64,000 nucleotides of DNA from Calothrix sp. PCC 7716 (GTDB taxonomy: Bacteria > Cyanobacteriota > Cyanobacteriia > Cyanobacteriales > Nostocaceae): the NCBI RefSeq assembly GCF_019977735.1, contig NZ_AP025018.1, positions 10,172,580 through 10,236,579 of the forward strand, given 5' to 3'. Both the position numbers and the translations under genes were made by a program. A model generated the notes under the pieces. The model was not told where the DNA came from. It made no database searches and saw only the letters and a program-made list of their open reading frames with translations. Of the stretch, positions 34,296 to 43,043 are shown in pieces (the first letter of the stretch is position 1; each line of letters opens with the position of its first letter).

Positions 34296-34988
34296 ATGGT
34301 AGATAATATTATTAAACAACAAATCGAATATTACCGTGCGCGCGCTGGTGAGTACGATGAATGGTTTTATAGACAAGGACGTTATGACCGTGGAGAGGAG
34401 TTTAACGCGCGTTGGTTTAATGAAGCTGATGTTTTAAAAAGTGCATTACATCAACTTGGAAAATTCAATAGTATTTTAGAATTAGCATCAGGAACAGGAA
34501 TCTGGACACAGGAACTCTTAACTATTGGCGATAAAATTACTGCAATTGATGCTTCCCAAGAAGTAATTGAAATTAATCGTTACAAATTGAATTCACCGAA
34601 AGTCGAGTATCGCCAAGTTGATTTATTTGCATGGGAACCCAATGCTGAATATGATTTAGTATTTTTTTCATTTTGGTTATCCCACGTACCACCAGAATTA
34701 ATCGATGTCTTTTTACAAAAAGTATATAAATCAGTGCGTGTTGGTGGAAAAGTATTTATTATTGACTCTCGTTTTGAGCCAACATCTACTGCTAATAATC
34801 ATACTCTTAAAGATGATGGAAATGTATACATAAGTAGAAAATTGAATGATGGTCAAGAATACCAAATTGTCAAAGTTTTTTATCAGTCCGAACAACTTTA
34901 CAATAAGCTTACACAAGCTGGTTTTCAGCCTGATGTTAAAGTGACAGATAATTATTTTATCTACGCAAATGGTACAAAACTAGTATAA
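34296..34988 (+). CDS. Class I SAM-dependent methyltransferase
   Basis: 230 residues; start ATG 34296 with AAGGAG 8-13 nt upstream. Motif I ILELASGTGIWTQELLTIGD (about 67-86), acidic loop ITAIDASQEVIEI, and YDLVFFSFWLSHVPPEL. N-terminus IEYYRARAGEYDEWFYRQGR is typical of this group, with a short cysteine-free core. Substrate unknown. Immediately downstream of the methyltransferase remnant. Confidence 0.9.
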   Translation: MVDNIIKQQIEYYRARAGEYDEWFYRQGRYDRGEEFNARWFNEADVLKSALHQLGKFNSILELASGTGIWTQELLTIGDKITAIDASQEVIEINRYKLNSPKVEYRQVDLFAWEPNAEYDLVFFSFWLSHVPPELIDVFLQKVYKSVRVGGKVFIIDSRFEPTSTANNHTLKDDGNVYISRKLNDGQEYQIVKVFYQSEQLYNKLTQAGFQPDVKVTDNYFIYANGTKLV

Positions 34989-35104
34989 CTACCCATAATA
35001 CTTATAGGAAAATCAAAAACATCTTGTATTCATTTTAACTTTTACTTTATATAATTATTAAAAAAATAAATATTATATCAAGTAAAACAACAATGGGAGA
35101 GATT

Positions 35105-35515
35105 ATGGCTTTGACTGGCGGTTGTTTCTGCGGACGGATTCGGTATCAGATTGATTCACCGCTTAGGGCAGGGCGCAGCTGCCACTGCTCTCGTTGTAGA
35201 AAGGCATTTAGCGGTGCTGGTTCTGCTTACGCTGAAGTTGCGCCAGGTTCATTCTCCTGGCTCAGTGGTGATGAGAATCTCACCTTCTATGAGACGATGC
35301 CTGGATGGGGTTTGTGCTTCTGTCGAATTTGTGGAACCACGCTGTGTGGTACAGCCGACGGCAAGGTGCATGGAGTGACCCTCGGAAGCGTCGATGGAGA
35401 TCCAGGTGTTCAGATCGAGATGCACATTTTCGTTGGCTCCAAGGCAATGTGGGATCACATCGGCGGACACGCCCCTCAGTTCTTGGAGTTTCCTCCCAAA
35501 GCTACATCGAACTAG
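35105..35515 (+). CDS. GFA-family (glutathione-dependent formaldehyde-activating-like) zinc protein
   Basis: 136 residues from ATG 35105. The cysteine pattern for two zinc sites is present: GGCFCGRIRY, SCHCSRCRKAFSG and CFCRICGTTLCG. Family members resemble glutathione-dependent formaldehyde-activating enzyme; true function is usually unknown. The gene is clearly richer in G+C (about 55%) than its neighbours and uses different codons, suggesting recent acquisition from a proteobacterium-like donor. No neighbouring genes of similar composition. Confidence 0.85.
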   Translation: MALTGGCFCGRIRYQIDSPLRAGRSCHCSRCRKAFSGAGSAYAEVAPGSFSWLSGDENLTFYETMPGWGLCFCRICGTTLCGTADGKVHGVTLGSVDGDPGVQIEMHIFVGSKAMWDHIGGHAPQFLEFPPKATSN

Positions 35516-35591
35516 CTGTTGCGAACTGCTATTTACGCCTTGGCAAGTTTTAATATACTCTTGAAAGCATATGTATTTGAGTGCATAATTA

Positions 35592-35963
35592 ATGAATTGG
35601 GTTGTTGAATTTCATGAGGACTTTGAGCCGGAATTTAATGCTCTACCGAACCAGGTGCGAAACCGAATGTTGGCTCGTATCAGTCTGCTGGAAGCTTTTG
35701 GTTCCGAGCTAGGACGCCCTCATGTTGACACACTTAACGGTTCACGGCATAGCAACATGAAAGAATTAAGGTTTAATGCGGGGGATGGTGTATGGCGTGT
35801 AGCGTTTGCGTTCGACCCAAGACGGTGTGCAATACTACTGGTAGCAGGAGATAAGTCAGGGAGTAGTGAAAGTCGTTTTTATAAGCAACTTATTAAAATG
35901 GCTGATGATAGGTTTGACGCGCACTTAGCCCAATTAAAAACAGAAGAAGAGGAAGAAAAGTGA
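35592..35963 (+). CDS. higB: Type II toxin, HigB/RelE (Gp49-like) family
   Basis: 123 residues with the RelE-like mRNA-interferase fold of the HigB/Gp49 branch: VVEFHEDFEPEFNALPNQVR, SLLEAFGSELGRPHVDTLNG, KELRFNAGDGVWRVAFAFDP and a C-terminal DRFDAHLAQLKTEEEEEK. It is followed 9 bp later by an XRE-type antitoxin; the toxin-first order is typical of higBA. Probably ribosome-dependent mRNA cleavage, as in characterised HigB. Toxin residues are intact. Confidence 0.88.
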   Translation: MNWVVEFHEDFEPEFNALPNQVRNRMLARISLLEAFGSELGRPHVDTLNGSRHSNMKELRFNAGDGVWRVAFAFDPRRCAILLVAGDKSGSSESRFYKQLIKMADDRFDAHLAQLKTEEEEEK

Positions 35964-35972
35964 GAGTAACTT

Positions 35973-36317
35973 ATGGGTAAAACTTTAAAGGAAAAACTAG
36001 AAGAATTATCGCCTGAAGATCGCAAAGAGGTTGAAGAAGAAGCTAATCTTCTGATCGCAGAGGAAATGACACGACAACAATTGAGACAGGCACTTAAGTT
36101 GACTCAGGAACAGATGGCAGAATTTCTTCAGGTTGACCAAGGAAATGTTTCTCGACTTGAACAACGTACTGATTTGATGCTTTCGACTCTGCGGAGATAC
36201 ATTACTGCAATGGGAGGTGAGTTAAAACTTGTTGTTGAATTTCCAAACCGTCCACCCGTTACCTTAGTAGGTATTTCAGAAATCGAAGAACCATCAGTAT
36301 CAGTCACTTGTGAGTAA
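35973..36317 (+). CDS. higA: HigA-type antitoxin (XRE HTH)
   Basis: 114 residues. The HTH core is EMTRQQLRQALKLTQEQMAE FLQVDQGNVSRLEQRTD (about 32-67), giving DNA binding and autorepression; flanking helices bind the toxin. It starts 9 bp after higB with TTATGGG before ATG, so translation is likely coupled. Autoregulation is expected for the family. Together they form a stabilising module in an accessory region. Confidence 0.88.
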   Translation: MGKTLKEKLEELSPEDRKEVEEEANLLIAEEMTRQQLRQALKLTQEQMAEFLQVDQGNVSRLEQRTDLMLSTLRRYITAMGGELKLVVEFPNRPPVTLVGISEIEEPSVSVTCE

Positions 36318-36364
36318 TTTCTCCAAGCATGGATGACTGATGACACACAGTTAAGAGAGTTAAA

Positions 36365-36425
36365 GTTAGGCGCCAATCTTAAATCTCTCTTCCTCTCTTC
36401 TCTGTGCCCTCTGCGCCTCTGTGGT
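36365..36425. repeat. Interspersed repeat (CTCTGTGCCCTCTGCGCCTC type)
   Basis: A CT-rich sequence (TCTGTGCCCTCTGCGCCTCT then GTGGTG) between higA and the MFS gene. A related CTTTGCGTCCTTTGCGCC-type copy lies at 18478-18520 before the Mrp gene. A widespread cyanobacterial repeat. Confidence 0.6.
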
Positions 36426-36478
36426 GAAAAAACTTTCGGCATGAAATATTAATGACATAGATTACTATAAACCCGTCT

Positions 36479-37762
36479 CTAGGTATATAGTGTGTACAAT
36501 TTTTTTATCTCAGGTAACTTCTTATAAAAATAAGTAGCACCTATAAGGCAACAAGCGCCACCAAAAAGTAAAGCATTGTTAACTCCAACTTTATCTGCCA
36601 GTCCACCAAAAAATAAATTGCCGAAAGGTAATATTCCTAAAAAACAAGTTGTAAATATACTTGTGACTCGACCTCGCTTATTTTCATCAGCAATAATTAA
36701 TTGTACAAAGTTACCAATTGCGGCAAGGGTGAGAGTATTAGTCATCCCAACAATGAAAATTAACACAATAGCAGTTTGTAAATCAGTTGAGCGAGAAAAA
36801 AGTATTAAACTTAAACCGAGAATAGTCGTAGAGCTTGCAATAATTTTTTCTAACCCCTTAGCTTTATTACGAAAGACTAAGTAAAGACCCGAAATTATTG
36901 AACCAAATGCTGAAGCAGTCATCAGAAAACCCATAGTTTCAGCATTACCATTTAATATATTATTGGCAAAAATTGGCATTAAATTTACATAAGTCATTGC
37001 CATAAAACAAATGGTAATTTGTAAAATCAAAACACATTTGATTGGTACAAAATTATATGCATAAACAAAACCTTCCTTTAAATTATTCCAAACTTGAGCT
37101 TTTTTTGCAACAGAATTATTAGGAATAGACTGAATTTTTACAGTTAAAATAGCAGAAATAAAAGGTAAATAACTAATGCTATCTACCAGAAAACACGAAC
37201 CTGCTCCACTTTTAGCAAGCAATATACCTCCAATCATCGGACTAATAAACTTAGCTGAATTAACCATGAACCAATGAATGGAAATTGCACTATAGGTATC
37301 TGTCTTGTTATCCACAAGTCTGGGAATTGTAACCAAACGCGCGGGTAAATCAAAAGCTTTTACTATTCCCTGAAGCATTCCAATCACAATAATCCATGTG
37401 AAAGTAATGTAACCATTAAGAGTCAGAAAAGTCAAAGTAGCAGATAGTACCATAGATACTAACTGAGTACTTAGCAGAACATACCGTAAATTCCAACGGT
37501 CGAGTAAGACTCCCACCAAAGGTGTAATAACCAAACCCATTGCTTGACTAGTGAATCCAGCTACACCAACTAATACAGCAGAATTAGTCAACTGATACAC
37601 CAACCATATCAGAGCGATTTGAGTCATCCAAGACCCAAAGAACGAAAAGCTCTCACCCATTACGAAACAACAAACGTTTAAAGATTTAACAGCAGGTGGT
37701 ATCTGCAAAAAACCGAACAGTTGTTTGCCTGCTTTTGTATTTTCTTGATTAGTACGATGCAT
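36479..37762 (-). CDS. MFS exporter (EntS-like)
   Basis: 427 residues, twelve helices. The start is ATG 37762. The N-terminus (FFGSWMTQIALIWLVYQLTN) and the loop LLDRWNLRYVLLSTQL are typical of the EntS/antibiotic exporter group. The fourth helix contains the GMLQGIVKAFDLPARLVTIP-type signature. It exports a siderophore, drug or metabolite; substrate unknown. ATTTAC-like motif F (ATCTACCGTAGTATA, 37928-37942) lies 166 bp upstream. Confidence 0.88.
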   Translation of the reverse strand: MHRTNQENTKAGKQLFGFLQIPPAVKSLNVCCFVMGESFSFFGSWMTQIALIWLVYQLTNSAVLVGVAGFTSQAMGLVITPLVGVLLDRWNLRYVLLSTQLVSMVLSATLTFLTLNGYITFTWIIVIGMLQGIVKAFDLPARLVTIPRLVDNKTDTYSAISIHWFMVNSAKFISPMIGGILLAKSGAGSCFLVDSISYLPFISAILTVKIQSIPNNSVAKKAQVWNNLKEGFVYAYNFVPIKCVLILQITICFMAMTYVNLMPIFANNILNGNAETMGFLMTASAFGSIISGLYLVFRNKAKGLEKIIASSTTILGLSLILFSRSTDLQTAIVLIFIVGMTNTLTLAAIGNFVQLIIADENKRGRVTSIFTTCFLGILPFGNLFFGGLADKVGVNNALLFGGACCLIGATYFYKKLPEIKKLYTLYT

Positions 37763-37927
37763 CCCTATCTTCCTTTAGATAGCTTAAGTACGCTTGTATC
37801 TCACTTTCAGAGGCTTTATTAGAAAAGCTTAAAGTTAGATAATCATAAATTTAGTATACTTAGTATATCTCAATATCTGTTATTGGCAGTAATTGCAGCT
37901 ATAGATAAAAATGCTAAAAATCAGTCA

Positions 37928-37942
37928 ATCTACCGTAGTATA
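37928..37942. promoter_or_regulatory. Putative operator, site 6
   Basis: ATCTACCGTAGTATA, upstream of the MFS exporter on the minus strand. Confidence 0.4.
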
Positions 37943-38118
37943 CTAAACTCTAGTATATTGACAAACATGTCATAGTGTGGGCTTTACAGATATATACTGC
38001 AAACGGGTAAAATCTGAACTTATGTCATGCTGAGGAACGAAGCATCTGATAGATTTTGATTTTATTTAAAAGTTTAGTTTTAACCCGTTCATAGTATAAA
38101 AAGTCTAAAAAGCAATTG

Positions 38119-38152
38119 GCTTACAGTAGTATGATATTGACACGGTGTATTT
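38119..38152. repeat. Direct repeat copy A (contains putative operator)
   Basis: TTACAGTAGTATGATATTGA followed by (C/A)ACGGTGTATT; matches 41329-41361 with one difference. The two copies bracket the ABC-2 permease remnant and its IS. The copy at 41329 is 50-80 bp before the monooxygenase start. Confidence 0.8.
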
Positions 38153-38197
38153 TTACTGCACAGGCGAGACGCCTATGCTACAACAGTCCAAAATTAA

Positions 38198-38725
38198 TCA
38201 TCCACGCATTTCCATTAAGTTGCCCGAAGTATAGCGACGCAACCCGTAATAAAATACACTAGTACTTATACACATGACGGCGCCTGCTCCAGTAACGGCG
38301 CCCAAAGTATGCAGCCATGATAAGCTTCGCAAAGCTTCTATTGGCAAATAACTTACAAATCCAGCAGGAATCAAAGTATACAAAAGTAACTTTACCCATC
38401 CATCAAATAAAGTTGCCGGGTAGGTACTAAAAGTAATCATGGCATTTCGCCACTGTGATGCTAATCCTTCAGAATTTCCAAGGAAAAAACTTAGACTGCC
38501 AGTAATGACGCTAAAACCAACGAATACAAGAGCTGCTGAAAAAGTTAATCCAGCAAATAGGGCAAAATGTAATACATCTGGTTTGACGAAAAATATATAA
38601 ACTCCATAGCCAAATAACATATCTCCCCAAGATGTTGCGTTCATTTGTCCTAATAATAAATGTGGTAGAAGCGCGCGCGGATAAAGCATCCATACATCTA
38701 GTTGTCCCCGTACAATTAAACTTGT
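38198..38725 (-). pseudogene. ABC-2-type permease, 3' part (split by IS630)
   Basis: In the native frame this part reads VTSLIVRGQLDVWMLYPRALLPHLLLG-type sequence into the IS junction, then a 163-residue C-terminal half with several helices (FALFAGLTFSAALVFVGFSV and TLIPAGFVSYLPIEALRSLS) ending at TGA 38198. It is the membrane domain of a DUF990/ABC2_membrane_6-like ABC exporter. The 5' part is at 41064-41320. The two parts join precisely (CGNALQ-LTSLIVRG) when the IS and one TA are removed. Confidence 0.85.
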
Positions 38726-39422
38726 TACTCCCTTCCCGCTGGAAAACGACCAACTATGTAAGATAGATTACTACAAAAAAATACAATTGGATATTTAGTA
38801 AAAATCTATACGAGTATTCAACTTGACTATAGGCGCCTCTTCAAAGATAGCTAAGATTAGAGGCTTGTTAAGAATAATATTCAATAAATATTTGCTCGCC
38901 TTGAACACTAAATATGAAGAGCGAAATATTTAACTATATAAACAAATAATTTATCAACTTAAAATCACTAAACAAGACTCTAGTGCAGGCTGGCAAAAAT
39001 AACTTATCAGTTTACAAAGTAGAGTGGCGCCGTGGTCAGTACTAATAAACATCAACTTTATTTACAAATATTAAACTATCATTTTTAAATAATTTAATTA
39101 TATTACCAATCGCAATTCCATAATACTAATATACTAAAAACACATTAATTAAAGCGGAGGGCGCGATTTAATAACGCGCCGACGCTCATGGCGCCTGTAA
39201 AAAACTGGGCGTTCGCTTATTTTTAGAGCTAAAGGGGAATTAAAGCCTTGATATGAAAGAAAAAAGGCTTCTACTAAGTACTTTTGAATTTGAGTAAGTA
39301 ATATTTATAACCATCACATTCGCCTAAGAGAGGCGGTTATTTGAGGTATGGGGATAACATAAATCATAAAATAGCAATTATCTTATGATAATATCGATTA
39401 ATTAGGATAAGTAGGAGGGTGT

Positions 39423-40528
39423 ATGGTGAATCGAACATTTAGGCTTGAAATAACTAATTTAGATTTAGATTTATGGCAGAAATTCTATTATAAGCATCAG
39501 CAAGAATATATTAGAAAAAGATTGTTAGCAATTAAATACTTATACTCCGGTCAAAGCAGAGCGGAAGTAACAAAGATATTAGATTGCACGTATAAAACAT
39601 TATCCAGATGGATAGATAAATTTTTAAATGGTGGATTGAATGAGTTAGTGAAGCCAATAGAACATCAAGTGAATGAAAAATTAAGTCAACAACAAAAACA
39701 AGAATTAAAAACAATAATTTTAACATCAACACCAATTAACTATGGCATAGATAGAAATCTTTGGACAGGTAAAATTATTGCTGAAATCTTGCGTGAACAA
39801 ATGGGAGTCGAACTAAAAATTAGTAGAATATATGAAATTTTAGATGAATTAAATCTGTCGCATCAAAAAGCCCATAGAGATTATGCGAATGCAGATAAAG
39901 ACCAGCAAAATATTTTTGTATCTAATTTAAAAAAAAACTTGAAGATAAAGAATAAAAAGAGAAAATAGTCTTTTTTGACGAATTTGCAGTTTACGAACGT
40001 CCAAGTATTTTTTATGGTTGGGCAGAAAGAAATACTCGCCCTCAAGTACCAAGTAATGAAAAAGGACGAAGAAATAAATTGAATGGGATGCTTTGTGCAG
40101 ACGCATTAACAGGAGAAGAATACTTTCAATTAAAATTTAAATCAAAAACTGAAGATGTTTCCGAATATTTCGCATCGCTTGCGAGCGATTGTGTTCAAAA
40201 TGAATATGAAAAGCTAAGTATAATTTTAGATAATAATTCTACACATAAAATCAAAATGCAGCTTCAATTACAAGCTCATTTAACTAATTTAAATATTCAA
40301 GATAAAATTATTGTAGAATTCATTTATACTCCCCCTTACTCACCAAATTTTAATTTAGTTGAATACTTGATTCACCTTTTACGACTTAAGTTTTTACATC
40401 ATCTACCTCTTGGTGCTAACATACAACAAATTCAAGAAAAACTCGAAAATTATTTTCAATATAATCAGCTTCAAACACCACATCAAATTCAAAATATCCT
40501 TAATCATATTTGTAATTTAGTTCAATAG
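39423..40528 (+). CDS. IS630-family transposase, split by a -1 frameshift
   Basis: ORF A (39423-39968, 181 aa) has the N-terminal HTH domain: LAIKYLYSGQSRAEVTKILD CTYKTLSRWIDKFL. The DDE part continues in the -1 frame from about 39960 (VFFDEFAVYERPSIFYGWAE) to 40528, where the usual annotation starts only at 40079. Catalytic residues: Asp in FFDEFA, Asp in IILDNNSTHK and Glu in SPNFNLVEYL. AAAAAG just before the ORF A stop is a possible slippery site. Thus one protein, made by frameshifting, or a recently broken gene. Confidence 0.8.
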
Positions 40529-40711
40529 TAAACTAGACAAAACATGGTTTAGATATAGTTAACAATTAATTTTATTGCTCCTAAAAAGTAGCGCATCCAC
40601 GCATAAATAGAAATATAATTTTATTTTTATAGCGGCGCCCGTTCCTCGGCTATAGCTTGCGCCATACCCTCGTACTGACCGTTTTTTTTAATTGTTTTAA
40701 TTAAACGTGTT

Positions 40712-40804
40712 ATATCATGTCCGGTTGATTACCCATAATGTTCTTACGTTATATGTAACGTCGAGACATCGTTTTTATTACGGTTATGCTAGCGGACATG
40801 ATAT
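40712..40804. repeat. Nested inverted repeats in IS630 3' end
   Basis: ATATCATGTCCG (40712-40723) and CGGACATGATAT (40793-40804) form a perfect 12-bp inverted repeat; inside is the palindrome ACGTTATATGTAACGT (40746-40761). Function unknown; it may be a transposase-binding site or a separate small insertion. Confidence 0.6.
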
Positions 40805-41063
40805 TATTTAATGTTTTTGTACTAAAATTTATTTAGTTATATAGTTAAATATTTATATTGTTAAATATCCTCTTTCCGTATTTGGTATCCAACCTAAGCC
40901 TTTACTGGATATTATTCTTAATAAGTCCGCTAATTTTAGCTATTTTTGAAGAGGCGCCTATAGCCAAGTTGAATCTTCATATAGATTATTACTAGGTATA
41001 TATTTGTATTTTTTTGTAGTCATCTATCTTACATTATTGGTTGTTTTCCAGCGGGAAGGGAGT

Positions 41064-41320
41064 AATTGCAAAGCGTTACCACAAATAGCATGAGCAATTC
41101 CAAATCCTGCTGATGTCATTGCCCAAAGTGTAATAACATCTTTTATATTCCAACCGCGTAGTATGGGAAAGCGCGTGAAAAACAATGCCCAAAAAGCTAC
41201 CCAAACTAAGTTATTCAAAATCATTGCAAATACTTGAGTAATAAACGCTCCACGATATTCTAAGTGCGCTTTGAAATTAAGGCGAATGTATATAAATGTT
41301 GAAATAAAATACTATAAAGC
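41064..41320 (-). pseudogene. ABC-2-type permease, 5' part (split by IS630)
   Basis: From about 41318 the minus strand reads FISTFIYIRLNFKAHLEYRG AF, then MILNNLVWVAFWALFFTRFP and LWAMTSAGFGIAHAICGNAL, the N-terminal helices of the permease. Upstream of 41318 the frame closes with TAG and no start codon is seen, so the 5' end is also lost. The right-hand copy of the direct repeat begins 8 bp away, suggesting the gene fragment was cut and pasted with it. Confidence 0.78.
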
Positions 41321-41326
41321 TATCGA

Positions 41327-41361
41327 CTTACAGTAGTATGATATTGAAACGGTGTATTGGC
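41327..41361. repeat. Direct repeat copy B with putative operator
   Basis: ACTTACAGTAGTATG (41327-41341) and the following bases match 38119-38152. It sits 50-80 bp before the monooxygenase start at 41410, so it likely holds its control region. Confidence 0.75.
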
Positions 41362-41409
41362 GCCCGCACGTCAACTGCACTTATATCACTCTTTAACCCC
41401 AGAAACACA

Positions 41410-42777
41410 ATGAGTCAGAAGCAACTAAAACTAGGTGCATTTTTACCAGGTAACGGACATCACGTAGCAGCATGGCGCCATCCAAATGCCCAAGCGAATG
41501 GAGGTATAAATTTCCTGCATTACCAAAATATTGCACAGACAGCAGAGCGGGGAAAATTTGACATGGTTTTCCTAGCAGATAATGTAGCTGTATGGGGTTG
41601 GGGTAAAGGTACTGAAGATTTAACACGTTCGGGTCAGATTATCCACTTTGAACCTTTGACTTTATTGTCTGCTTTATCTGTGGTTACAGAGCATATTGGT
41701 TTAGCGGCTACAGCATCAACCACTTATAACGAACCTTATCACCTCGCGCGTAAGTTCGCTTCATTAGACCATTTGAGTAGTGGTCGCGCGGGTTGGAATC
41801 TTGTAACCTCAGCAACCGAAGCTGAAGCAAAAAACTTTTCTCGTGATAAGCACATGGAGCATATGCTGCGTTATGAGCGTGCCAAAGAATTTGTAGATGT
41901 CGTGACATCGCTATGGGATAGTTGGGAAGATGATGCTTTTGTGCGAGATAAAGAGTCTGGAGTTTACTTCGACTCAGACAAATTGCACGTTCCCAACCAT
42001 AAAGGTGAGCATTTTTCAGTCAAAGGTCCCCTCAACGTCGCGCGTCCACCCCAAGGTTATCCCGTTATTATCCAAGCAGGTTCATCTCTTGATGGTAAAA
42101 ATTTAGCCGCGCAAACAGCAGAGGTAATATTCACCGCACAGCAAACTTTGGCAGAAGCTCAAGCATTTTATATCGATGTAAAGCAAAGAGTCGCAAAATA
42201 TGGACGCAACCCTAATGATGTCAAAATAATGCCAGGGGTGTTTCCAGTAATTGGTAGCACCGAGCAAGAAGCATTAGAAAAATACGAGCAACTACAGGAA
42301 TTAATTCATCCAAGCGTTGGTTTAGCTTTACTTTCTGGTTTAGTAGGTGGTATTGATTTATCTAAGTATCCATTAGACGAACCATTACCAGACTTACCAG
42401 AAACTAACCTTCATAAAAGTCGCTTACAGTTACTAACCGACCTTGCCCACAGAGAAAAATTAACTATTCGGCAACTCTATTTACGCATAGCAGGCGCCCG
42501 TGGACATCGTACCATTATCGGAACACCCGAACAGATTGCCGATAAATTAGAAGAGTGGTTTATTAATAGTGGCGCCGATGGGTACAATATCATGCCACCT
42601 TATTTACCAGATGGGTTAAACGAATTTGTAGACTTAGTAATTCCAGAACTACAACGTCGAGGACTATTCCGCACCGAGTACGAAGGAAAAACCTTACGAG
42701 AAAATCTCGGTCTACCACGTCCAACAAATAAATTTACTAAAGTCAAAAAGGTAGAATTAGTTGGCGCCTTAATTTAA
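41410..42777 (+). CDS. FMN-dependent LLM-class monooxygenase (NtaA/SnaA/DszA/SfnG group)
   Basis: 455 residues from ATG 41410 (frame open from 41338). Signature regions: LGAFLPGNGHHVAAWRHPNA near the N-terminus, KFDMVFLADNVAVWG, HLARKFASLDHLSSGRAGWN LVTS and PVIIQAGSSLDGKNLAAQTA. This group uses reduced FMN from a separate reductase to attack sulfonates, sulfones or aminopolycarboxylates. A candidate reductase is the FMN reductase at 54171. Next to sulfur genes, organosulfur desulfonation is likely but substrate is not established. A motif copy precedes it. Confidence 0.88.
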   Translation: MSQKQLKLGAFLPGNGHHVAAWRHPNAQANGGINFLHYQNIAQTAERGKFDMVFLADNVAVWGWGKGTEDLTRSGQIIHFEPLTLLSALSVVTEHIGLAATASTTYNEPYHLARKFASLDHLSSGRAGWNLVTSATEAEAKNFSRDKHMEHMLRYERAKEFVDVVTSLWDSWEDDAFVRDKESGVYFDSDKLHVPNHKGEHFSVKGPLNVARPPQGYPVIIQAGSSLDGKNLAAQTAEVIFTAQQTLAEAQAFYIDVKQRVAKYGRNPNDVKIMPGVFPVIGSTEQEALEKYEQLQELIHPSVGLALLSGLVGGIDLSKYPLDEPLPDLPETNLHKSRLQLLTDLAHREKLTIRQLYLRIAGARGHRTIIGTPEQIADKLEEWFINSGADGYNIMPPYLPDGLNEFVDLVIPELQRRGLFRTEYEGKTLRENLGLPRPTNKFTKVKKVELVGALI

Positions 42778-43043
42778 TTCACCTTAAAACTCCATCTCAG
42801 CCTAAAAATAAACTCTTGTGGAACGGCTGAGAACAGCCGTTCTTATAAAAATCGCCATGCTTTCTAATTTCACCTTGATTGGTTCATCTGACGGAGATTG
42901 ACCAGAAGCTTTATTACGTAAATATGCTATTTCTGCAATAAATTTCTTTTTTTAGCGAAGAGTATGTTAGTATTAGAAGCGTTCTCTACTAAGAATTACT
43001 CTGATGATTACCCTCGGTATCACCAAAGCGATTACCAATCTAA
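42778..43043. other. Gap with repeat and decayed frames before ISAs1
   Basis: It contains an inverted repeat (CTTGTGGAACGGCTG...CAGCCGTTCTTATAAAAA, 42818-42852) and, on the minus strand, a short frame ending with FIAEIAYLRNKASGQSPSDE. The flank at 42960-43043 may be remnants of a gene lost beside the IS. No function assigned. Confidence 0.45.

Larger units (their letters stand above)
37763..38197. other. Intergenic region with motif copies and repeats
   Basis: It contains ATCTACCGTAGTATA (37928-37942), GCTTACAGTAGTATG (38119-38133) and a TCATGCTGAGGAACGAAGCATC-type repeat near 38023. The second site is the left end of a 33-bp direct repeat whose other copy is at 41329. Confidence 0.55.
38728..41062 (+). 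mobile_element. IS630/Tc1-type insertion sequence, 2335 bp, with long inverted repeats
   Basis: Both ends begin CTCCCTTCCCGCTGG and the reverse complements stay similar for about 165 bp, with a further matching patch at about 220-240. The inserted DNA is flanked by TA at 38726-38727 and 41063-41064, the hallmark target duplication of the IS630 family. It carries one transposase split by a -1 frameshift (39423-40528). Removing it restores an ABC-2 permease reading frame. Two GGCGCC sites lie mirrored in the repeats (38831 and 40952). Confidence 0.88.

Noticed and set aside
35151-35553. Additional ORFs in other frames of the GFA gene
   Set aside because: High G+C of the gene leaves all frames open; only the frame with the zinc cysteines is credible.
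40079-40528. Separate 149-residue transposase protein
   Set aside because: It is the C-terminal part of the IS630 transposase; the DDE frame is open from about 39960.
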